Shown here in pieces: positions 18,230 through 28,827 of a DNA stretch of 64,000 nucleotides. The stretch comes from Winogradskyella epiphytica (GTDB lineage Bacteria; Bacteroidota; Bacteroidia; Flavobacteriales; Flavobacteriaceae). How positions within the stretch are numbered: the stretch's first letter is position 1; each line of letters opens with the position of its first letter. The stretch lies in contig NZ_QJTD01000002.1 in the NCBI RefSeq assembly GCF_003217215.1, positions 384,654-448,653 on the forward strand, read 5' to 3'. The notes under the pieces were generated by a model that did no database searches, was not told the DNA's origin, and saw only the letters and a list, made by a program, of their open reading frames with translations. The position numbers and the translations under genes were made by a program.

Positions 18230-20779
18230 TTAGTTTTCATTGTCTGTATTATCAATAGTCGTGCCACCATCCGCAGTTGTTGAATTATCGTCAGTTTCTG
18301 ATTCTTCAACTTCTTCTTCATCTTTCATTACTTTAGCGACAGCCGCAATAGAGTCATTCCCTTTAAGGTTAATTAACTTTACACCTTGAGTAGCTCTTCC
18401 CATAACTCGTAAGTCTGCAACAGCCATACGTATAGCGACTCCTGATTTGTTTATGATCATTAAATCATCTGTATCCGTAACAGATTTAATAGATACTAAA
18501 TTTCCTGTTTTTTCTGATATAGAGATGGTTTTGACACCTTTTCCACCCCTGTTAGTTATTCTATAAACAGCTTCACCATCTTCTGGATCGTCAATATAGG
18601 TACGTTTACCGTAACCATTTTCTGAAACAACTAATACAGTTTCTTCTTGTGGATTTTCAACAGTAACCATGCCAACTACTTCGTCGTTTGGATTAGCTAA
18701 AGTAATGCCTCTAACACCAGAAGCATTTCTACCCATCGGTCTAGTTTTAGCTTCTTCGAAACGAATTGCTTTACCAGATCTCAGTGCCAACATCACTTGA
18801 CTTTCACCTGTTGTTAATTTTGCTTCTAATAATTCGTCACCTTCTCTAATTGTGATGGCATTAATACCATTAGATCTTGGTCTAGAGTATTGCTCTAAAG
18901 CAGTTTTCTTAACCTGACCTTTTTTAGTAGCCATAATAACATAATGACTATTAATGTACTCTTCATCTTTTAAATCTTGAGTACAGATAAATGCCATTAC
19001 CTTATCATCTTGTTCGATGTTAATAAGGTTTTGAATAGCTCTACCTTTAGATGTTTTAGATCCTTCAGGGATTTCGTAAACTCGCATCCAGAAACATTTT
19101 CCTTTTTGCGTAAAGAATAGCATATATTGGTGATTAGTACCAACAAATAAATGCTCTAAGAAATCTTCATTACGAGTTGTTGACGCTTTCTGTCCAACAC
19201 CTCCTCTATTCTGAGTTTTATACTCGTTTAACGAAGTTCGTTTAATATAACCTGCATGAGAAATAGTAATTACTACTTGCTCATCCGGAATCATATCTTC
19301 GATACTTAAATCTCCACCAGCATATTCAATAATAGAACGACGCTCATCTCCATACTTCTCTTTAACAACTTGAAGTTCTTCTTTAATGATATCCATACGA
19401 CGCTCTTTTCTTGCTAAGATATCTTTCAAGTCAATTATTGTCTTCATGATATCTTCGTATTCAGAACGTAATTTATCTTGCTCAAGACCTGTTAACTGAC
19501 GCAGACGCATCTCAACAATTGCTTTCGCTTGAATTTCTGAAAGTTTAAAGCGCTCAATCAAACTATTTCTTGCTTCTTCAGCATTAGAAGATGCACGAAT
19601 TATTTTAATCACTTCATCAATATTATCTGAAGCAATAATTAAACCTTCTAAGATATGCGCTCGCTCTTCAGCTTTACGCAATTCATAAGTTGTACGTCTA
19701 ACGACAACTTCATGTCTATGTTCTACGAAATAGTGAATTAAATCCTTTAGGTTTAACAATTCTGGACGTCCATTTACAAGTGCAATATTATTTACACTAA
19801 AAGAAGTTTGTAGTCCTGTATATTTAAATAACTTATTAAGTACAATGTTTGGAATAGCATCACGTTTTAATACGTATACTATTCGCATTCCATTTCTATC
19901 CGATTCATCACGAATAGAAGCGATACCATCCATTTTCTTTTCGTTAACTAAATCAGCAGTCTTTTTAATCATGTCTGCTTTGTTAACTAAATATGGAATC
20001 TCAGTAACAATAATACATTCTCTACCTTGTACTTCTTCAATATTTGCTTTAGCACGCATTACAATACGTCCACGTCCCGTATGAAACGCTTCCTTTACAC
20101 CATCGTAACCATAAATGGTTCCTCCTGTTGGAAAATCTGGTGCTTTAATATGCTGCATTAACTCATCGATCTCAATGTCGTTATTATCGATATAAGCAAT
20201 TGTACCATCTACAACTTCTGTCAAGTTGTGTGGTGGCATATTAGTTGCCATACCTACAGCAATACCAGATGCTCCGTTTACTAATAATCCAGGTATACGA
20301 GTTGGCAATACAGTTGGCTCTTCTAACGTATCATCGAAATTTAATTTATGATCTACGGTTTCTTTTTCAATATCTGCCAACATATCTTCAGATATCTTGC
20401 GCATTCTTGCTTCTGTATAACGCATTGCTGCCGGACTATCTCCATCCACAGAACCAAAGTTACCTTGACCATCAACCAACATATAACGTAAACTCCATTC
20501 TTGAGCCATACGTACCATAGCGTCGTATACCGACGTATCACCATGTGGATGATACTTACCTAATACTTCACCGACAATTCTAGCTGATTTCTTGTGTGCT
20601 GAATTTGCCCTAATACCTAACTCATGCATTCCATAAAGAACACGTCTATGAACAGGCTTTAAACCATCTCTTACATCTGGTAAAGCACGTGACACAATGA
20701 CCGACATTGAATAATCAATGTAGGCCGATTTCATTTCATCTTCAATGTTAATTGGAATGAGTTTTTCTCCTTCTGCCAT
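18230..20779 (-). CDS. gyrA: DNA gyrase subunit A
   Basis: An 849-residue subunit of type II topoisomerase that breaks and rejoins DNA to introduce negative supercoils with GyrB. The catalytic Tyr121 is in [10 protein letters not shown]. The C-terminal beta-pinwheel begins after about residue 500 and holds the GyrA-box-like QNRGGVG plus further repeats such as TNRGGKG. The tail is acidic and Thr/Asp/Glu-rich. At the quinolone-determining region the sequence is [11 protein letters not shown], so Thr82 occupies the place of E. coli Ser83 and Asp86 that of Asp87. The gene for the TPR protein follows. Confidence 0.98.
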   Translation of the reverse strand: MAEGEKLIPINIEDEMKSAYIDYSMSVIVSRALPDVRDGLKPVHRRVLYGMHELGIRANSAHKKSARIVGEVLGKYHPHGDTSVYDAMVRMAQEWSLRYMLVDGQGNFGSVDGDSPAAMRYTEARMRKISEDMLADIEKETVDHKLNFDDTLEEPTVLPTRIPGLLVNGASGIAVGMATNMPPHNLTEVVDGTIAYIDNNDIEIDELMQHIKAPDFPTGGTIYGYDGVKEAFHTGRGRIVMRAKANIEEVQGRECIIVTEIPYLVNKADMIKKTADLVNEKKMDGIASIRDESDRNGMRIVYVLKRDAIPNIVLNKLFKYTGLQTSFSVNNIALVNGRPELLNLKDLIHYFVEHRHEVVVRRTTYELRKAEERAHILEGLIIASDNIDEVIKIIRASSNAEEARNSLIERFKLSEIQAKAIVEMRLRQLTGLEQDKLRSEYEDIMKTIIDLKDILARKERRMDIIKEELQVVKEKYGDERRSIIEYAGGDLSIEDMIPDEQVVITISHAGYIKRTSLNEYKTQNRGGVGQKASTTRNEDFLEHLFVGTNHQYMLFFTQKGKCFWMRVYEIPEGSKTSKGRAIQNLINIEQDDKVMAFICTQDLKDEEYINSHYVIMATKKGQVKKTALEQYSRPRSNGINAITIREGDELLEAKLTTGESQVMLALRSGKAIRFEEAKTRPMGRNASGVRGITLANPNDEVVGMVTVENPQEETVLVVSENGYGKRTYIDDPEDGEAVYRITNRGGKGVKTISISEKTGNLVSIKSVTDTDDLMIINKSGVAIRMAVADLRVMGRATQGVKLINLKGNDSIAAVAKVMKDEEEVEESETDDNSTTADGGTTIDNTDNEN

Positions 20780-21227
20780 ATATAAAATTAATTAGTTTTT
20801 TTGAAAATTTTCATAACGTGCTAATATAACCAAAATACTACTGTTTTAAGCTAAAAACCTGTGATTTTTGGTAATTTTTATTAACAATAACGGATAGGCT
20901 TTTCGTTAATAAGTATATGCTTATTTTCTTTGAATTGAAATGCTTTTTTAGTCTATTCGTTTCTTTCATTTTATTGAAAACAATTAAATAATTAACATAA
21001 GTCTTATTAAAAGATTGAATTGCGCCGATAATCACCAAAATAAAAAGTGCTATTTTCATGACTAAATGAAAGCAAACCGTAAGTTATACAGCTATTTAGC
21101 TACTAATGAATGTGCGGTCTTATTTCGTTTATTTAAGACACATTTTAAAAATCATAATGTTTAGGTACAGTTTTTGACCTATACTCAATATGTTTTTACT
21201 ATTTTTAAAGCAGAAAGGAATTTAGAT
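20780..21227. other. Intergenic region between divergent gyrA and clpC
   Basis: These 448 bases separate two divergent essential-type genes and should carry both promoters. I see no exact TAnnTTTG box for either gene. On the gyrA side a shorter TATTTTG-like element is near 20830. A 17-base word (TTTTCGTTAATAAGTAT, 20900-20916) also occurs at 1227-1243. A minus-strand reading frame of 73 codons (20838-21059) has a hydrophobic start but no supporting signal. No RNA gene is recognised. Confidence 0.4.
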
Positions 21228-23777
21228 ATGGATGATAATTTTTCACCAAGAGTTAAAGATGTTATTGCTTACAGCAAAGAAGAAGCCTTACGTTTAGGTC
21301 ATGATTTTATTGGAACCGAACATTTAATGTTGGGTCTTTTAAGAGATGGTAACGGTAAAGCTATAGATATTTTAAGTGCATTAGATGTAGATCTTAATCA
21401 CTTAAGACGTAAAGTTGAGATATTAAGTCCAGCAAACCCGAATATTATAACATCTTCTAACGAAAAGAAGAACTTGCACCTAACAAGACAAGCAGAGCGT
21501 GCACTAAAAACAACGTTTTTAGAAGCTAAGTTGTTTCAAAGCACCTCAATCAATACAGCACATTTATTATTGTGCATCTTAAGAAATGAAAATGATCCAA
21601 CAACTAAGCTATTAAATAAGCTTAAAGTGGATTATGATAACGTAAAAGAAGAATTTAAATCTATGATAACTAGCGAAGATGATTATTTAGACACTCCAAA
21701 AGCAGAGTCGTTTTCTGATGATGATATGAATGAAGAGGAAGAAGCTAAGCAGAATCCATTTGGTGGACCATCTGGAAAAACGAACAAAAAGTCAAAAACA
21801 CCGGTTTTAGACAATTTTGGAAGAGACCTAACAGTACTTGCCGAAGAAGGCAAATTAGACCCTGTTGTAGGTAGAGAAAAAGAAATACAACGTGTATCTC
21901 AAATATTAAGTCGAAGAAAGAAAAACAACCCTTTATTAATAGGAGAACCAGGAGTTGGTAAATCTGCTATTGCCGAAGGACTTGCACTACGAATTATTAA
22001 ACGTAAAGTATCTCGCACCTTATTTAACAAGCGTGTGGTAACTTTAGATTTAGCAAGTTTAGTTGCGGGAACCAAATATAGAGGACAGTTTGAAGAGCGA
22101 ATGAAAGCCGTTATGAATGAACTTGAAAAGAATGACGATATTATTCTTTTTATAGATGAAATTCATACCATTGTTGGTGCAGGTGGCGCAACCGGAAGTT
22201 TAGACGCTTCTAATATGTTTAAACCAGCTTTAGCAAGAGGCGAAATACAATGTATTGGCGCCACTACTTTAGATGAATACAGACAGTATATTGAAAAAGA
22301 TGGTGCCTTAGAGCGTCGTTTCCAAAAAGTAATTGTCGAGCCAACCACAGTTGAGGAAACAATTGAAATTCTTAATAATATTAAGGGAAAATACGAAGAG
22401 CATCATAATGTAGATTATACAGATGAAGCGATTGAGGCTTGTGTAAAGCTAACCAATCGTTATATGACTGAGCGTTTCCTTCCAGACAAAGCTATCGATG
22501 CTTTAGATGAAGCTGGTTCTCGTGTACATATCACAAATATTGATGTTCCGAAACAGATTCTAGAGTTAGAGAAAAAACTCGAAGAGGTTAAGGAAACAAA
22601 AAATAGTGTGGTTAAGAAACAGAAATATGAGGAAGCTGCAAAACTTCGAGACGATGAAAAACGTTTAGAAAAAGAATTAGCTACAGCTCAGACAAAATGG
22701 GAAGAAGAAACTAAACAACATAGAGAAGTTGTAACTGAAGATAATGTTGCAGATGTAGTTTCTATGATGACAGGCATTCCTGTTAATAAAATTGCTCAGA
22801 CCGAAATTAATAAATTGGCACAATTACCTGATTTAATTAAAGGTAAAGTTGTAGGTCAAAATCAAGCCGTTGCCAAGGTTGTTAAAGCTATTCAGAGAAA
22901 CAGAGCCGGACTTAAAGACCCTAATAAGCCGATTGGTTCATTTATTTTTTTAGGACAAACTGGTGTTGGTAAAACTCAATTAGCTAAAGTTTTAGCTCGT
23001 GAGTTATTTGATAGTGATGACGCTCTTGTTCGAATAGATATGAGTGAATATATGGAGAAGTTTGCTATTTCTCGTTTAATCGGAGCACCTCCAGGATACG
23101 TTGGATACGAAGAAGGTGGTCAGCTTACCGAAAAAATTAGACGTAAACCATATGCTGTCGTTCTATTAGATGAAATTGAAAAAGCACACCCTGATGTTTT
23201 CAATATGCTACTTCAAGTGTTAGATGATGGCTATTTAACTGATAGTTTAGGGAGAAAAATTGATTTTAGAAATACAATCATAATAATGACCTCAAATATT
23301 GGTGCTAGAAAATTAAAGGATTTTGGTACTGGTGTTGGATTCGGGACTTCTGCAAGAGCAGCGCAAGAGTCAGATTACGCAAAAGGAATTATTGAAAATG
23401 CACTAAAAAAAGCTTTTGCTCCTGAGTTCTTAAACAGAATTGATGACGTCATTGTATTTAACGCTTTAGAAAAAGAAGATATCAATAAGATTATCGATAT
23501 CGAATTGATAAAGCTTATCGATAGAATTAAAGATTTAGGTTACGAGCTTATTCTTTCAGACGAAGCCAAATCTTATATTGCAGAAAAAGGTTTTGATAAG
23601 CAATATGGCGCTAGACCTTTAAACAGAGCTATTCAGAAATATGTAGAAGATGCTCTTGCTGAAGAAATCATCAACTCTAAACTCCATGAAGGTGATACTA
23701 TCACTATGGATTTTGATAAGGAAAAAGATGCATTAAGCATTGAGATTAAATCTTCAAGCGAAACAACAGAGTCATAA
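21228..23777 (+). CDS. clpC: ATP-dependent Clp protease ATP-binding subunit ClpC
   Basis: An 849-residue AAA+ unfoldase that feeds substrates to ClpP. In order: a double Clp N domain (about 5-150), a first AAA domain with Walker [10 protein letters not shown] and Walker B LFIDEIH, a middle region with a UVR-like coiled segment ([20 protein letters not shown]), a second AAA domain with GQTGVGKTQ and [10 protein letters not shown], and a C-terminal D2-small domain. The ATG at 21228 gives [20 protein letters not shown], the usual ClpC start, and has AGAAAGGA ten bases upstream. An upstream TTG-type extension of 18 codons is not family-like. A terminator follows the gene. Confidence 0.97.
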   Translation: MDDNFSPRVKDVIAYSKEEALRLGHDFIGTEHLMLGLLRDGNGKAIDILSALDVDLNHLRRKVEILSPANPNIITSSNEKKNLHLTRQAERALKTTFLEAKLFQSTSINTAHLLLCILRNENDPTTKLLNKLKVDYDNVKEEFKSMITSEDDYLDTPKAESFSDDDMNEEEEAKQNPFGGPSGKTNKKSKTPVLDNFGRDLTVLAEEGKLDPVVGREKEIQRVSQILSRRKKNNPLLIGEPGVGKSAIAEGLALRIIKRKVSRTLFNKRVVTLDLASLVAGTKYRGQFEERMKAVMNELEKNDDIILFIDEIHTIVGAGGATGSLDASNMFKPALARGEIQCIGATTLDEYRQYIEKDGALERRFQKVIVEPTTVEETIEILNNIKGKYEEHHNVDYTDEAIEACVKLTNRYMTERFLPDKAIDALDEAGSRVHITNIDVPKQILELEKKLEEVKETKNSVVKKQKYEEAAKLRDDEKRLEKELATAQTKWEEETKQHREVVTEDNVADVVSMMTGIPVNKIAQTEINKLAQLPDLIKGKVVGQNQAVAKVVKAIQRNRAGLKDPNKPIGSFIFLGQTGVGKTQLAKVLARELFDSDDALVRIDMSEYMEKFAISRLIGAPPGYVGYEEGGQLTEKIRRKPYAVVLLDEIEKAHPDVFNMLLQVLDDGYLTDSLGRKIDFRNTIIIMTSNIGARKLKDFGTGVGFGTSARAAQESDYAKGIIENALKKAFAPEFLNRIDDVIVFNALEKEDINKIIDIELIKLIDRIKDLGYELILSDEAKSYIAEKGFDKQYGARPLNRAIQKYVEDALAEEIINSKLHEGDTITMDFDKEKDALSIEIKSSSETTES

Positions 23778-23789
23778 ATAAATTTAATA

Positions 23790-23833
23790 AAACAGGAAGC
23801 TTTTTTACTACAAAAGAGCTTCCTGTTTTTTAT
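23790..23833 (+). terminator. Intrinsic terminator after clpC
   Basis: The inverted repeat ACAGGAAGCT / AGCTTCCTGT has a loop of about 15 bases and a long T-run. It sits 13 bases after the clpC stop, so the next small gene probably has its own promoter or depends on read-through. Confidence 0.88.
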
Positions 23834-23858
23834 ACAATTATTTTTAAAACACTTAATC

Positions 23859-24236
23859 ATGAAAGAGGCCCTAACCCTAGACTTTTGTGAACTTAGAATT
23901 TACGACTTCTATGCTATAGTTGTTGTAAATGAAGGTGTGGATGTAACTTACGAGCAAAATAAAGAGCTCTTAGAGCTTAGTGAAACTTATTTCAAAGACA
24001 CACCTTTTGTATACATATCCATCAGAGTAAATTCATATTCTGTAGATCCTAAAGTTTATTATCAGACAGCTCGAGTAGAAACTTTAAAAGGCGTTGCTGT
24101 TGTATCTAATCGATACTTAGCAAAGACAAACGCTCAATTAGAGAAAATGTTTTTCAGTAAACCTTTTGAGATTTTCTCTGAATTGGATGATGCTATTGAA
24201 TGGGCAGATAAGTTGATTAATGGAGACAAAGAGTAG
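23859..24236 (+). CDS. Conserved hypothetical protein, SpoIIAA/STAS-like fold suspected
   Basis: A 125-residue soluble protein with no signal peptide. The pattern of alternating strands and helices (LRIYDFYAIVVVNEGVDVTYEQ, then a hydrophobic YISIRVNSYSVDP, then GVAVVSNRYLAKTNA, then a C-terminal FSELDDAIEWADKLI) resembles small SpoIIAA/STAS-like proteins common in Bacteroidota. This is inferred from the pattern, not from a diagnostic motif. Function is unknown. It lies between the clpC terminator and the 3' end of hutH, which converges on it with 28 bases between stops. Confidence 0.7.
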   Translation: MKEALTLDFCELRIYDFYAIVVVNEGVDVTYEQNKELLELSETYFKDTPFVYISIRVNSYSVDPKVYYQTARVETLKGVAVVSNRYLAKTNAQLEKMFFSKPFEIFSELDDAIEWADKLINGDKE

Positions 24237-24264
24237 TCTCACTAATTAACTTATCCACCTTTTC

Positions 24265-25794
24265 TTATTTTAAATCATAATGATTTAGAAACAATTCCTC
24301 AATCTGTATATCAAAATCCTTTAAAAACTGGATTGAAGCTTCAATAGAGTCATGTAACACCTCATCTACTTTCATAAAAGGTACTTCATCTTTATATTGT
24401 TCTAAAAACGCTTCTAATAATGGAGATGTTTTTAATGGTCTTCTAAATTCTAGTGCTTGTGAAGCATTCATAAGTTCAATCGCAATCACGCGTTCCACAT
24501 TTGTAACCAATGTATAAGCTTGTGTAGCGGCATTAGCTCCCATACTAACATGATCTTCCTGACCATTACTTGAAACTATACTATCTATACTCGCTGGAGT
24601 CGCCATTTGTTTATTGGCACTTACGATACTCGCCGCTGTATACTGCGGAATCATAAAGCCTGAATTTAGTCCTGGATTATCCACCAAAAATGCTGGTAAT
24701 CCTCTTAAACCAGAAACTAATTGAAATATTCTTCTTTCTGAAATATTACCAACTTCAGCCATAGCAATTTTTAAGTAATCCAATGCTAATGCTAGTGGTT
24801 GACCGTGGAAATTCCCTCCCGATATAATTAAGTCTTCTTCATGGAATATATTCGGATTATCAGTTACCGAATTTATTTCAGTTAAAATCACGCTCTCTAC
24901 AAAATCTAATGTGTCTTTCGTAGCGCCATGAACTTGCGGAATACATCGGAAAGAATATGGATCTTGAACATGCTCTTTCTCTTGGGTTATAATTTCACTC
25001 CCATCTAAAAACTCATTAAAGCGCCTCGCTACTTTACGTTGCCCTGGGTGAGGTCTAACCGCATGAACTAAATCGTGAAATGGGTCTATTCTTCCATTAA
25101 ATGCATCTAAAGATATACTCGCTACAAGATCTGCCATATAGGATATCTTATGAGATTTTAGTAAAAGAGATACGCCGTAAGCACTCATAAATTGCGTACC
25201 ATTTAATAAAGCTAAACCTTCTTTTGCTTCAAGTTTAATTGGTTTCCAGTTAAACTCTTTTAAAATTTCAGCTGCATCGTACTCCTTATTATTATGAACC
25301 ACTTTCCCTTTACCTAACAATGGAAGAGCTAAATGTGCTAATGGCGCTAAATCTCCTGAAGCTCCTAAAGAACCTTGTGTGTATACAAAAGGAAATATAT
25401 CATTATTAAAAAATTCAATTAACCGATTTACAGTTTGTAACTGAACACCACTATGACCATAGCTTAGCGACTGAATCTTTAAAAGCAACATCACTTTAAC
25501 CACAGATACTGGCATTCTATCACCAGTTCCACAAGCATGAGACATAACTAAGTTTTCTTGAAGTTGAGATAAATCAGTATTGGAAATCTTAACATTATAT
25601 AATGAACCAAATCCCGTATTAATACCATAAATAGGTTTTTCATTATTAGCTAATTTAGCGTCTAAATAAGTTTTACATTTCTGTATGTTATTTATTGACT
25701 CATCAGATAGTTTAAGCTTCTTATTTTCATAAAAAATCTTATAAATAGTTACGATGTCTAACTCTTCAGATGATATTAAATGGTAATTCTCCAT
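24265..25794 (-). CDS. hutH: Histidine ammonia-lyase
   Basis: A 509-residue lyase that converts L-histidine to urocanate and ammonia, the first step of histidine degradation. The self-processing Ala-Ser-Gly that forms the MIO electrophile is at residues 145-147 in GSLGASGDLAPLAHLALPLLG. YGINTGFGSL (56-65) and GGNFHGQPLA are also typical. The ATG at 25794 gives MENYHLISSEELD, the normal opening. An upstream TTG at 25845 would add 17 unrelated residues. No hutU, hutI or hutG gene is adjacent, so the rest of the pathway must be elsewhere. The aromatic-lyase alternative is less likely given the overall match to HutH. Confidence 0.94.
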   Translation of the reverse strand: MENYHLISSEELDIVTIYKIFYENKKLKLSDESINNIQKCKTYLDAKLANNEKPIYGINTGFGSLYNVKISNTDLSQLQENLVMSHACGTGDRMPVSVVKVMLLLKIQSLSYGHSGVQLQTVNRLIEFFNNDIFPFVYTQGSLGASGDLAPLAHLALPLLGKGKVVHNNKEYDAAEILKEFNWKPIKLEAKEGLALLNGTQFMSAYGVSLLLKSHKISYMADLVASISLDAFNGRIDPFHDLVHAVRPHPGQRKVARRFNEFLDGSEIITQEKEHVQDPYSFRCIPQVHGATKDTLDFVESVILTEINSVTDNPNIFHEEDLIISGGNFHGQPLALALDYLKIAMAEVGNISERRIFQLVSGLRGLPAFLVDNPGLNSGFMIPQYTAASIVSANKQMATPASIDSIVSSNGQEDHVSMGANAATQAYTLVTNVERVIAIELMNASQALEFRRPLKTSPLLEAFLEQYKDEVPFMKVDEVLHDSIEASIQFLKDFDIQIEELFLNHYDLK

Positions 25795-25870
25795 GAGGTC
25801 TAATTTTAATTGTTCAAAAATTGATAATAATTTTGGATTCCACAAGATTTTGTTAATAATTCATTCTGTC

Positions 25871-25900
25871 TTTGAATTTGCTTTTTAATGTTTATTTTTG
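25871..25900 (+). promoter_or_regulatory. Promoter of the TlpA-like lipoprotein gene
   Basis: TTTG (25871-25874), 18 bases, then TATTTTTG (25893-25900) is a close match to the Bacteroidota -33/-7 consensus. Transcription would begin near 25907, which rules out the in-frame codon at 25898 and supports the ATG at 25922. Confidence 0.7.
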
Positions 25901-25921
25901 AGGTTGAACAAAAAATTATTT

Positions 25922-26959
25922 ATGAAACGAATATTAACACTCTGTATTGCTGCAACTATAGTAGCATGCAAAGGAGAACCTAAAGATTACGCTACACTTT
26001 CTGGAAAAATTGAAAATTTTGATGACAGTAAAACAATTACAATTTTCAATGCAAAGACTTATACCAAAATTATTCAACTTAATGACGATGGTACGTTTAA
26101 AGACACCTTAAAGATTGAGGAAGGAAATTACAACTTTCAACACGGACAACAACATGGACGAATTTTCCTAAAAAATGGTGATGATATAACATTCGAAACG
26201 GATTATAAGAATTTTCCAGAATCTATGGTTTTTAAGGGAGAAGGTTCTGATATCAACAACTTATCATTAAAATCTGCTTTAATTTCTAAAGACTTTTTTA
26301 CAGACGAATTAGTTAGCTCTGGATCAAAAGAAGAATTCGACAAAGCTATAGAAGATTACAAATCAGCTTATAATGAATTAAAAAATAAATATAAAAATGT
26401 TGATTCTTCTCATGTTGCTATGATGGATAAAAACATTAATACTACGGTACAGCAATTGACAAACTTTATGTCAAGAAAATTTGCTACACTGTCCGCATTC
26501 CCAAAAGGATCTGCATCTCCTACTTTTGAAAATTATGAAAATTATGCAGGTGGAACTATGTCACTTTCAGATTTCAAAGGAAAATATGTTTATTTTGATA
26601 TTTGGGCCACTTGGTGTGGACCATGTATTAGAGAAATTCCTTTCCTTAAAGAAATTGAAAAAAAATATAAAGGAAAAAATATTGAAATTGTAAGTATCTC
26701 TGTCGACGAAGGAAGAGGTTATAGAGGAGATAAAGCGGCAGCTTACGAAGGATGGAAGAAAATGATTGCCGATAAAGATTTAGGTGGAATTCAACTTATG
26801 GCTGATAACGGCTTTAATTCAGAATTCATTAGAAACTATAAGATCAATGGTATCCCAAGATTTATTTTGGTAGATCCTGATGGAAATATTGTGAGTGCAG
26901 ATGCTCCAAGACCATCAAGCCCTGAATTGGTAAAATTATTCACAGAATTAGGTATTTAA
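25922..26959 (+). CDS. TlpA/thioredoxin-family lipoprotein with N-terminal DUF4369-like domain
   Basis: A 345-residue lipoprotein. Its signal peptide ends in the lipobox IVAC with Cys16 as the lipidation site. The first domain (about 20-195) resembles the DUF4369 region of Bacteroidota thiol oxidoreductases, beginning TLSGKIENFDDSKTITIF. The C-terminal thioredoxin domain has the redox motif WCGPC (Cys232, Cys235) and the cis-proline strand GIPRFILVD. It probably reduces or exchanges disulfides in the periplasm, and its partner is unknown. It is divergent from hutH and followed by a strong terminator shared with the convergent nnr gene. Confidence 0.9.
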   Translation: MKRILTLCIAATIVACKGEPKDYATLSGKIENFDDSKTITIFNAKTYTKIIQLNDDGTFKDTLKIEEGNYNFQHGQQHGRIFLKNGDDITFETDYKNFPESMVFKGEGSDINNLSLKSALISKDFFTDELVSSGSKEEFDKAIEDYKSAYNELKNKYKNVDSSHVAMMDKNINTTVQQLTNFMSRKFATLSAFPKGSASPTFENYENYAGGTMSLSDFKGKYVYFDIWATWCGPCIREIPFLKEIEKKYKGKNIEIVSISVDEGRGYRGDKAAAYEGWKKMIADKDLGGIQLMADNGFNSEFIRNYKINGIPRFILVDPDGNIVSADAPRPSSPELVKLFTELGI

Positions 26960-26974
26960 AAATACTCAACAATA

Positions 26975-27013
26975 AAAAAAGCCTGTCTTATTAGTTTAAG
27001 ACAGGCTTTTTCT
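26975..27013. terminator. Bidirectional intrinsic terminator
   Basis: A perfect stem AAAGCCTGTCTTA / TAAGACAGGCTTT with a six-base loop, A-run before and T-run after, lies between the convergent TlpA-like and nnr genes. Confidence 0.92.
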
Positions 27014-27024
27014 GTTTAAAGAAC

Positions 27025-28578
27025 TTACTTTTTCTGTTCTTCTTCTTGCTGTGGCTGTTCTGGTTGTTTAAACAAATCGATATAAGCTTCACCAATTGTT
27101 TCTATAATATGACTTGCAATTAAGCTTTGATAGCCGTAATCTTCTAAAGAAATATCCGCAGATTTTCCATGAAGATAAACACCAAAAATTGTGGCCGCTA
27201 AGGGCTCATAACCTTGAGCTATTAATCCTGAAATTACACCTGTTAAGACATCTCCACTTCCAGCAGTTGCCATTCCTGGATTTCCGGTTGTATTTACATA
27301 AAGTTTATCGTGATATACGGTTATAGAATGTGCGCCCTTTATCAGCACTATTACATTATATTTTTTGGAAAAGGCTTTTACTTTCTTTAATTTTTCGAAA
27401 TCATCAGACCACTTACCCACCAAACGTTCTAGCTCCTTAGGATGTGGTGTTAGTATTGTCTGAGCCGGGAGTAGCTTGAGTAAACTTTTATTTTCAGCTA
27501 GTAAGTTTAGACCGTCAGCATCAATGACCAATGGTAGTTTATTTGATTTCAAAAACGTTTGGAACGCCTGCATTGTTTTTTCTGAAGTTCCGAGTCCTAC
27601 TCCAATTCCAACAACGCTTGGTTTTATATCAAAATTGATATTTGAAATAAACTTTTCTTCATCATCCGTAATAACCATTACTTCCGGAATGGCTGTTTGT
27701 AAACTGTGGTACCCACATTTAGGAGTGTAAGCGGTTACTAAACCAGCGCCAGAGCTCAATGCTGCTCTACTCGCTAAATTTACAGCTCCTATTTTACCAT
27801 ATGAACCACCAATAATTAAAACATGACCAAACATACCTTTGTGAGAGAATTTTTCTCTTGGCTTATAAAGTGGTATTACTTCAAGCTTAGCAATCAACTC
27901 TGCTTCAGTTTCTGTTTGGATTAAATAGTCTCTATCGATACCAATATCTAATGCTTCCCAATGAGCCGTATACTTAGCGGTGTCTGGTAAAAAGAAAACC
28001 AATTTCGGAGATTGAAAACTTAAGGTATAACTAGCATGTACAACGGCATCCTCATCTTCTACGGGTCTATCTGGGTATAATCCTGAAGGAAGATCAATTG
28101 CTAAGGTAAAGGCTTTCGATTCTCTAAATTTCTGAAATAATTTTTGCACCCATTCATGCGGTGGACGATTAATTCCTATACCAAAAACCGCGTCAACAAT
28201 GATATCTTCTTCACCGATTACTATGTCTTCAAAGTCATTATTACAACTCAACATTTTTGGCCAATCCTTAGAAACATTCTTAATACGATCGTAATTGATT
28301 AAGAAATCCTTTGTTCGCTTGTCACTGCAGTTAACTATGTAGGTAATTACATTATAACCATGAGTGATTAAATGTCTTGCCAACACCAAACCGTCTCCAC
28401 CGTTATTTCCAATTCCGCAAAACACATGAATTGGCACTTGAGCTCCTTGCATTCGTAAATGAATCCAATTGAAAATTTGAGTCCCTGCACGCTCCATTAA
28501 ATCAGTTGATGAGATATTTTGACGTTCAGTGGTTAATTTATCTCCTTCGTAAATTTGTTCTTTAGATAATAATTTCAT
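27025..28578 (-). CDS. nnr: Bifunctional NAD(P)H-hydrate epimerase / ADP-dependent NAD(P)H-hydrate dehydratase
   Basis: A 517-residue fusion that repairs hydrated NADH and NADPH. The N-terminal YjeF_N epimerase domain (about 1-220) shows MERAG, CGIGNNGGDGLVLARHL and DAVFGIG. The C-terminal carbohydrate-kinase-like dehydratase domain shows GSYGKIGA, ILTPHPKE and the ATP/ADP site NPGMATAGSGDVLTG. The ATG at 28578 starts MKLLSKEQIYEGDK, like other members. An ATG six codons upstream (28596) cannot be excluded. The C-terminal tail is unusually rich in Gln and Glu (KQPEQPQQEEEQKK). Confidence 0.95.
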   Translation of the reverse strand: MKLLSKEQIYEGDKLTTERQNISSTDLMERAGTQIFNWIHLRMQGAQVPIHVFCGIGNNGGDGLVLARHLITHGYNVITYIVNCSDKRTKDFLINYDRIKNVSKDWPKMLSCNNDFEDIVIGEEDIIVDAVFGIGINRPPHEWVQKLFQKFRESKAFTLAIDLPSGLYPDRPVEDEDAVVHASYTLSFQSPKLVFFLPDTAKYTAHWEALDIGIDRDYLIQTETEAELIAKLEVIPLYKPREKFSHKGMFGHVLIIGGSYGKIGAVNLASRAALSSGAGLVTAYTPKCGYHSLQTAIPEVMVITDDEEKFISNINFDIKPSVVGIGVGLGTSEKTMQAFQTFLKSNKLPLVIDADGLNLLAENKSLLKLLPAQTILTPHPKELERLVGKWSDDFEKLKKVKAFSKKYNVIVLIKGAHSITVYHDKLYVNTTGNPGMATAGSGDVLTGVISGLIAQGYEPLAATIFGVYLHGKSADISLEDYGYQSLIASHIIETIGEAYIDLFKQPEQPQQEEEQKK

Positions 28579-28812
28579 GTGTTTTTTCTTGTTCATTTTA
28601 TGATATACACGTGGACCATAATTACGGTTAAATATAATTCAGACACATGTAAACAGGTTTAAATTTCACTCTTTATACTCAACTTCAACAACTTAGAATA
28701 TTGAACATCCCAATATAATGTCTAATAAGTTAGAATTAAACAATAAAATAGCCTCTATATAATTAATTCTATAAAAAGCTGCTTTAAGTTTTTTTTTTCG
28801 TTGTAAAAATAA

Positions 28813-28820
28813 TACATTTG
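28813..28820 (+). promoter_or_regulatory. Putative -7 element of the thr operon leader
   Basis: TACATTTG matches TAnnTTTG exactly. The -33 region is a T-run rather than a clear TTTG. The predicted start, about 28825-28828, coincides with the ATG of the leader reading frame, so the transcript could be leaderless or nearly so. Confidence 0.55.
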
Positions 28821-28827
28821 AAAGGTA

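Noticed and set aside
20245-20544. Long frames in other frames of gyrA (91 and 63 codons)
   Set aside because: They overlap conserved gyrA sequence and have no independent support.
20838-21059. A 73-codon minus-strand frame between gyrA and clpC with a hydrophobic start
   Set aside because: No promoter or start signal is evident, the C-terminal half looks like translated AT-rich intergenic DNA, and I recognise no family. It is kept only as a note in the intergenic description.
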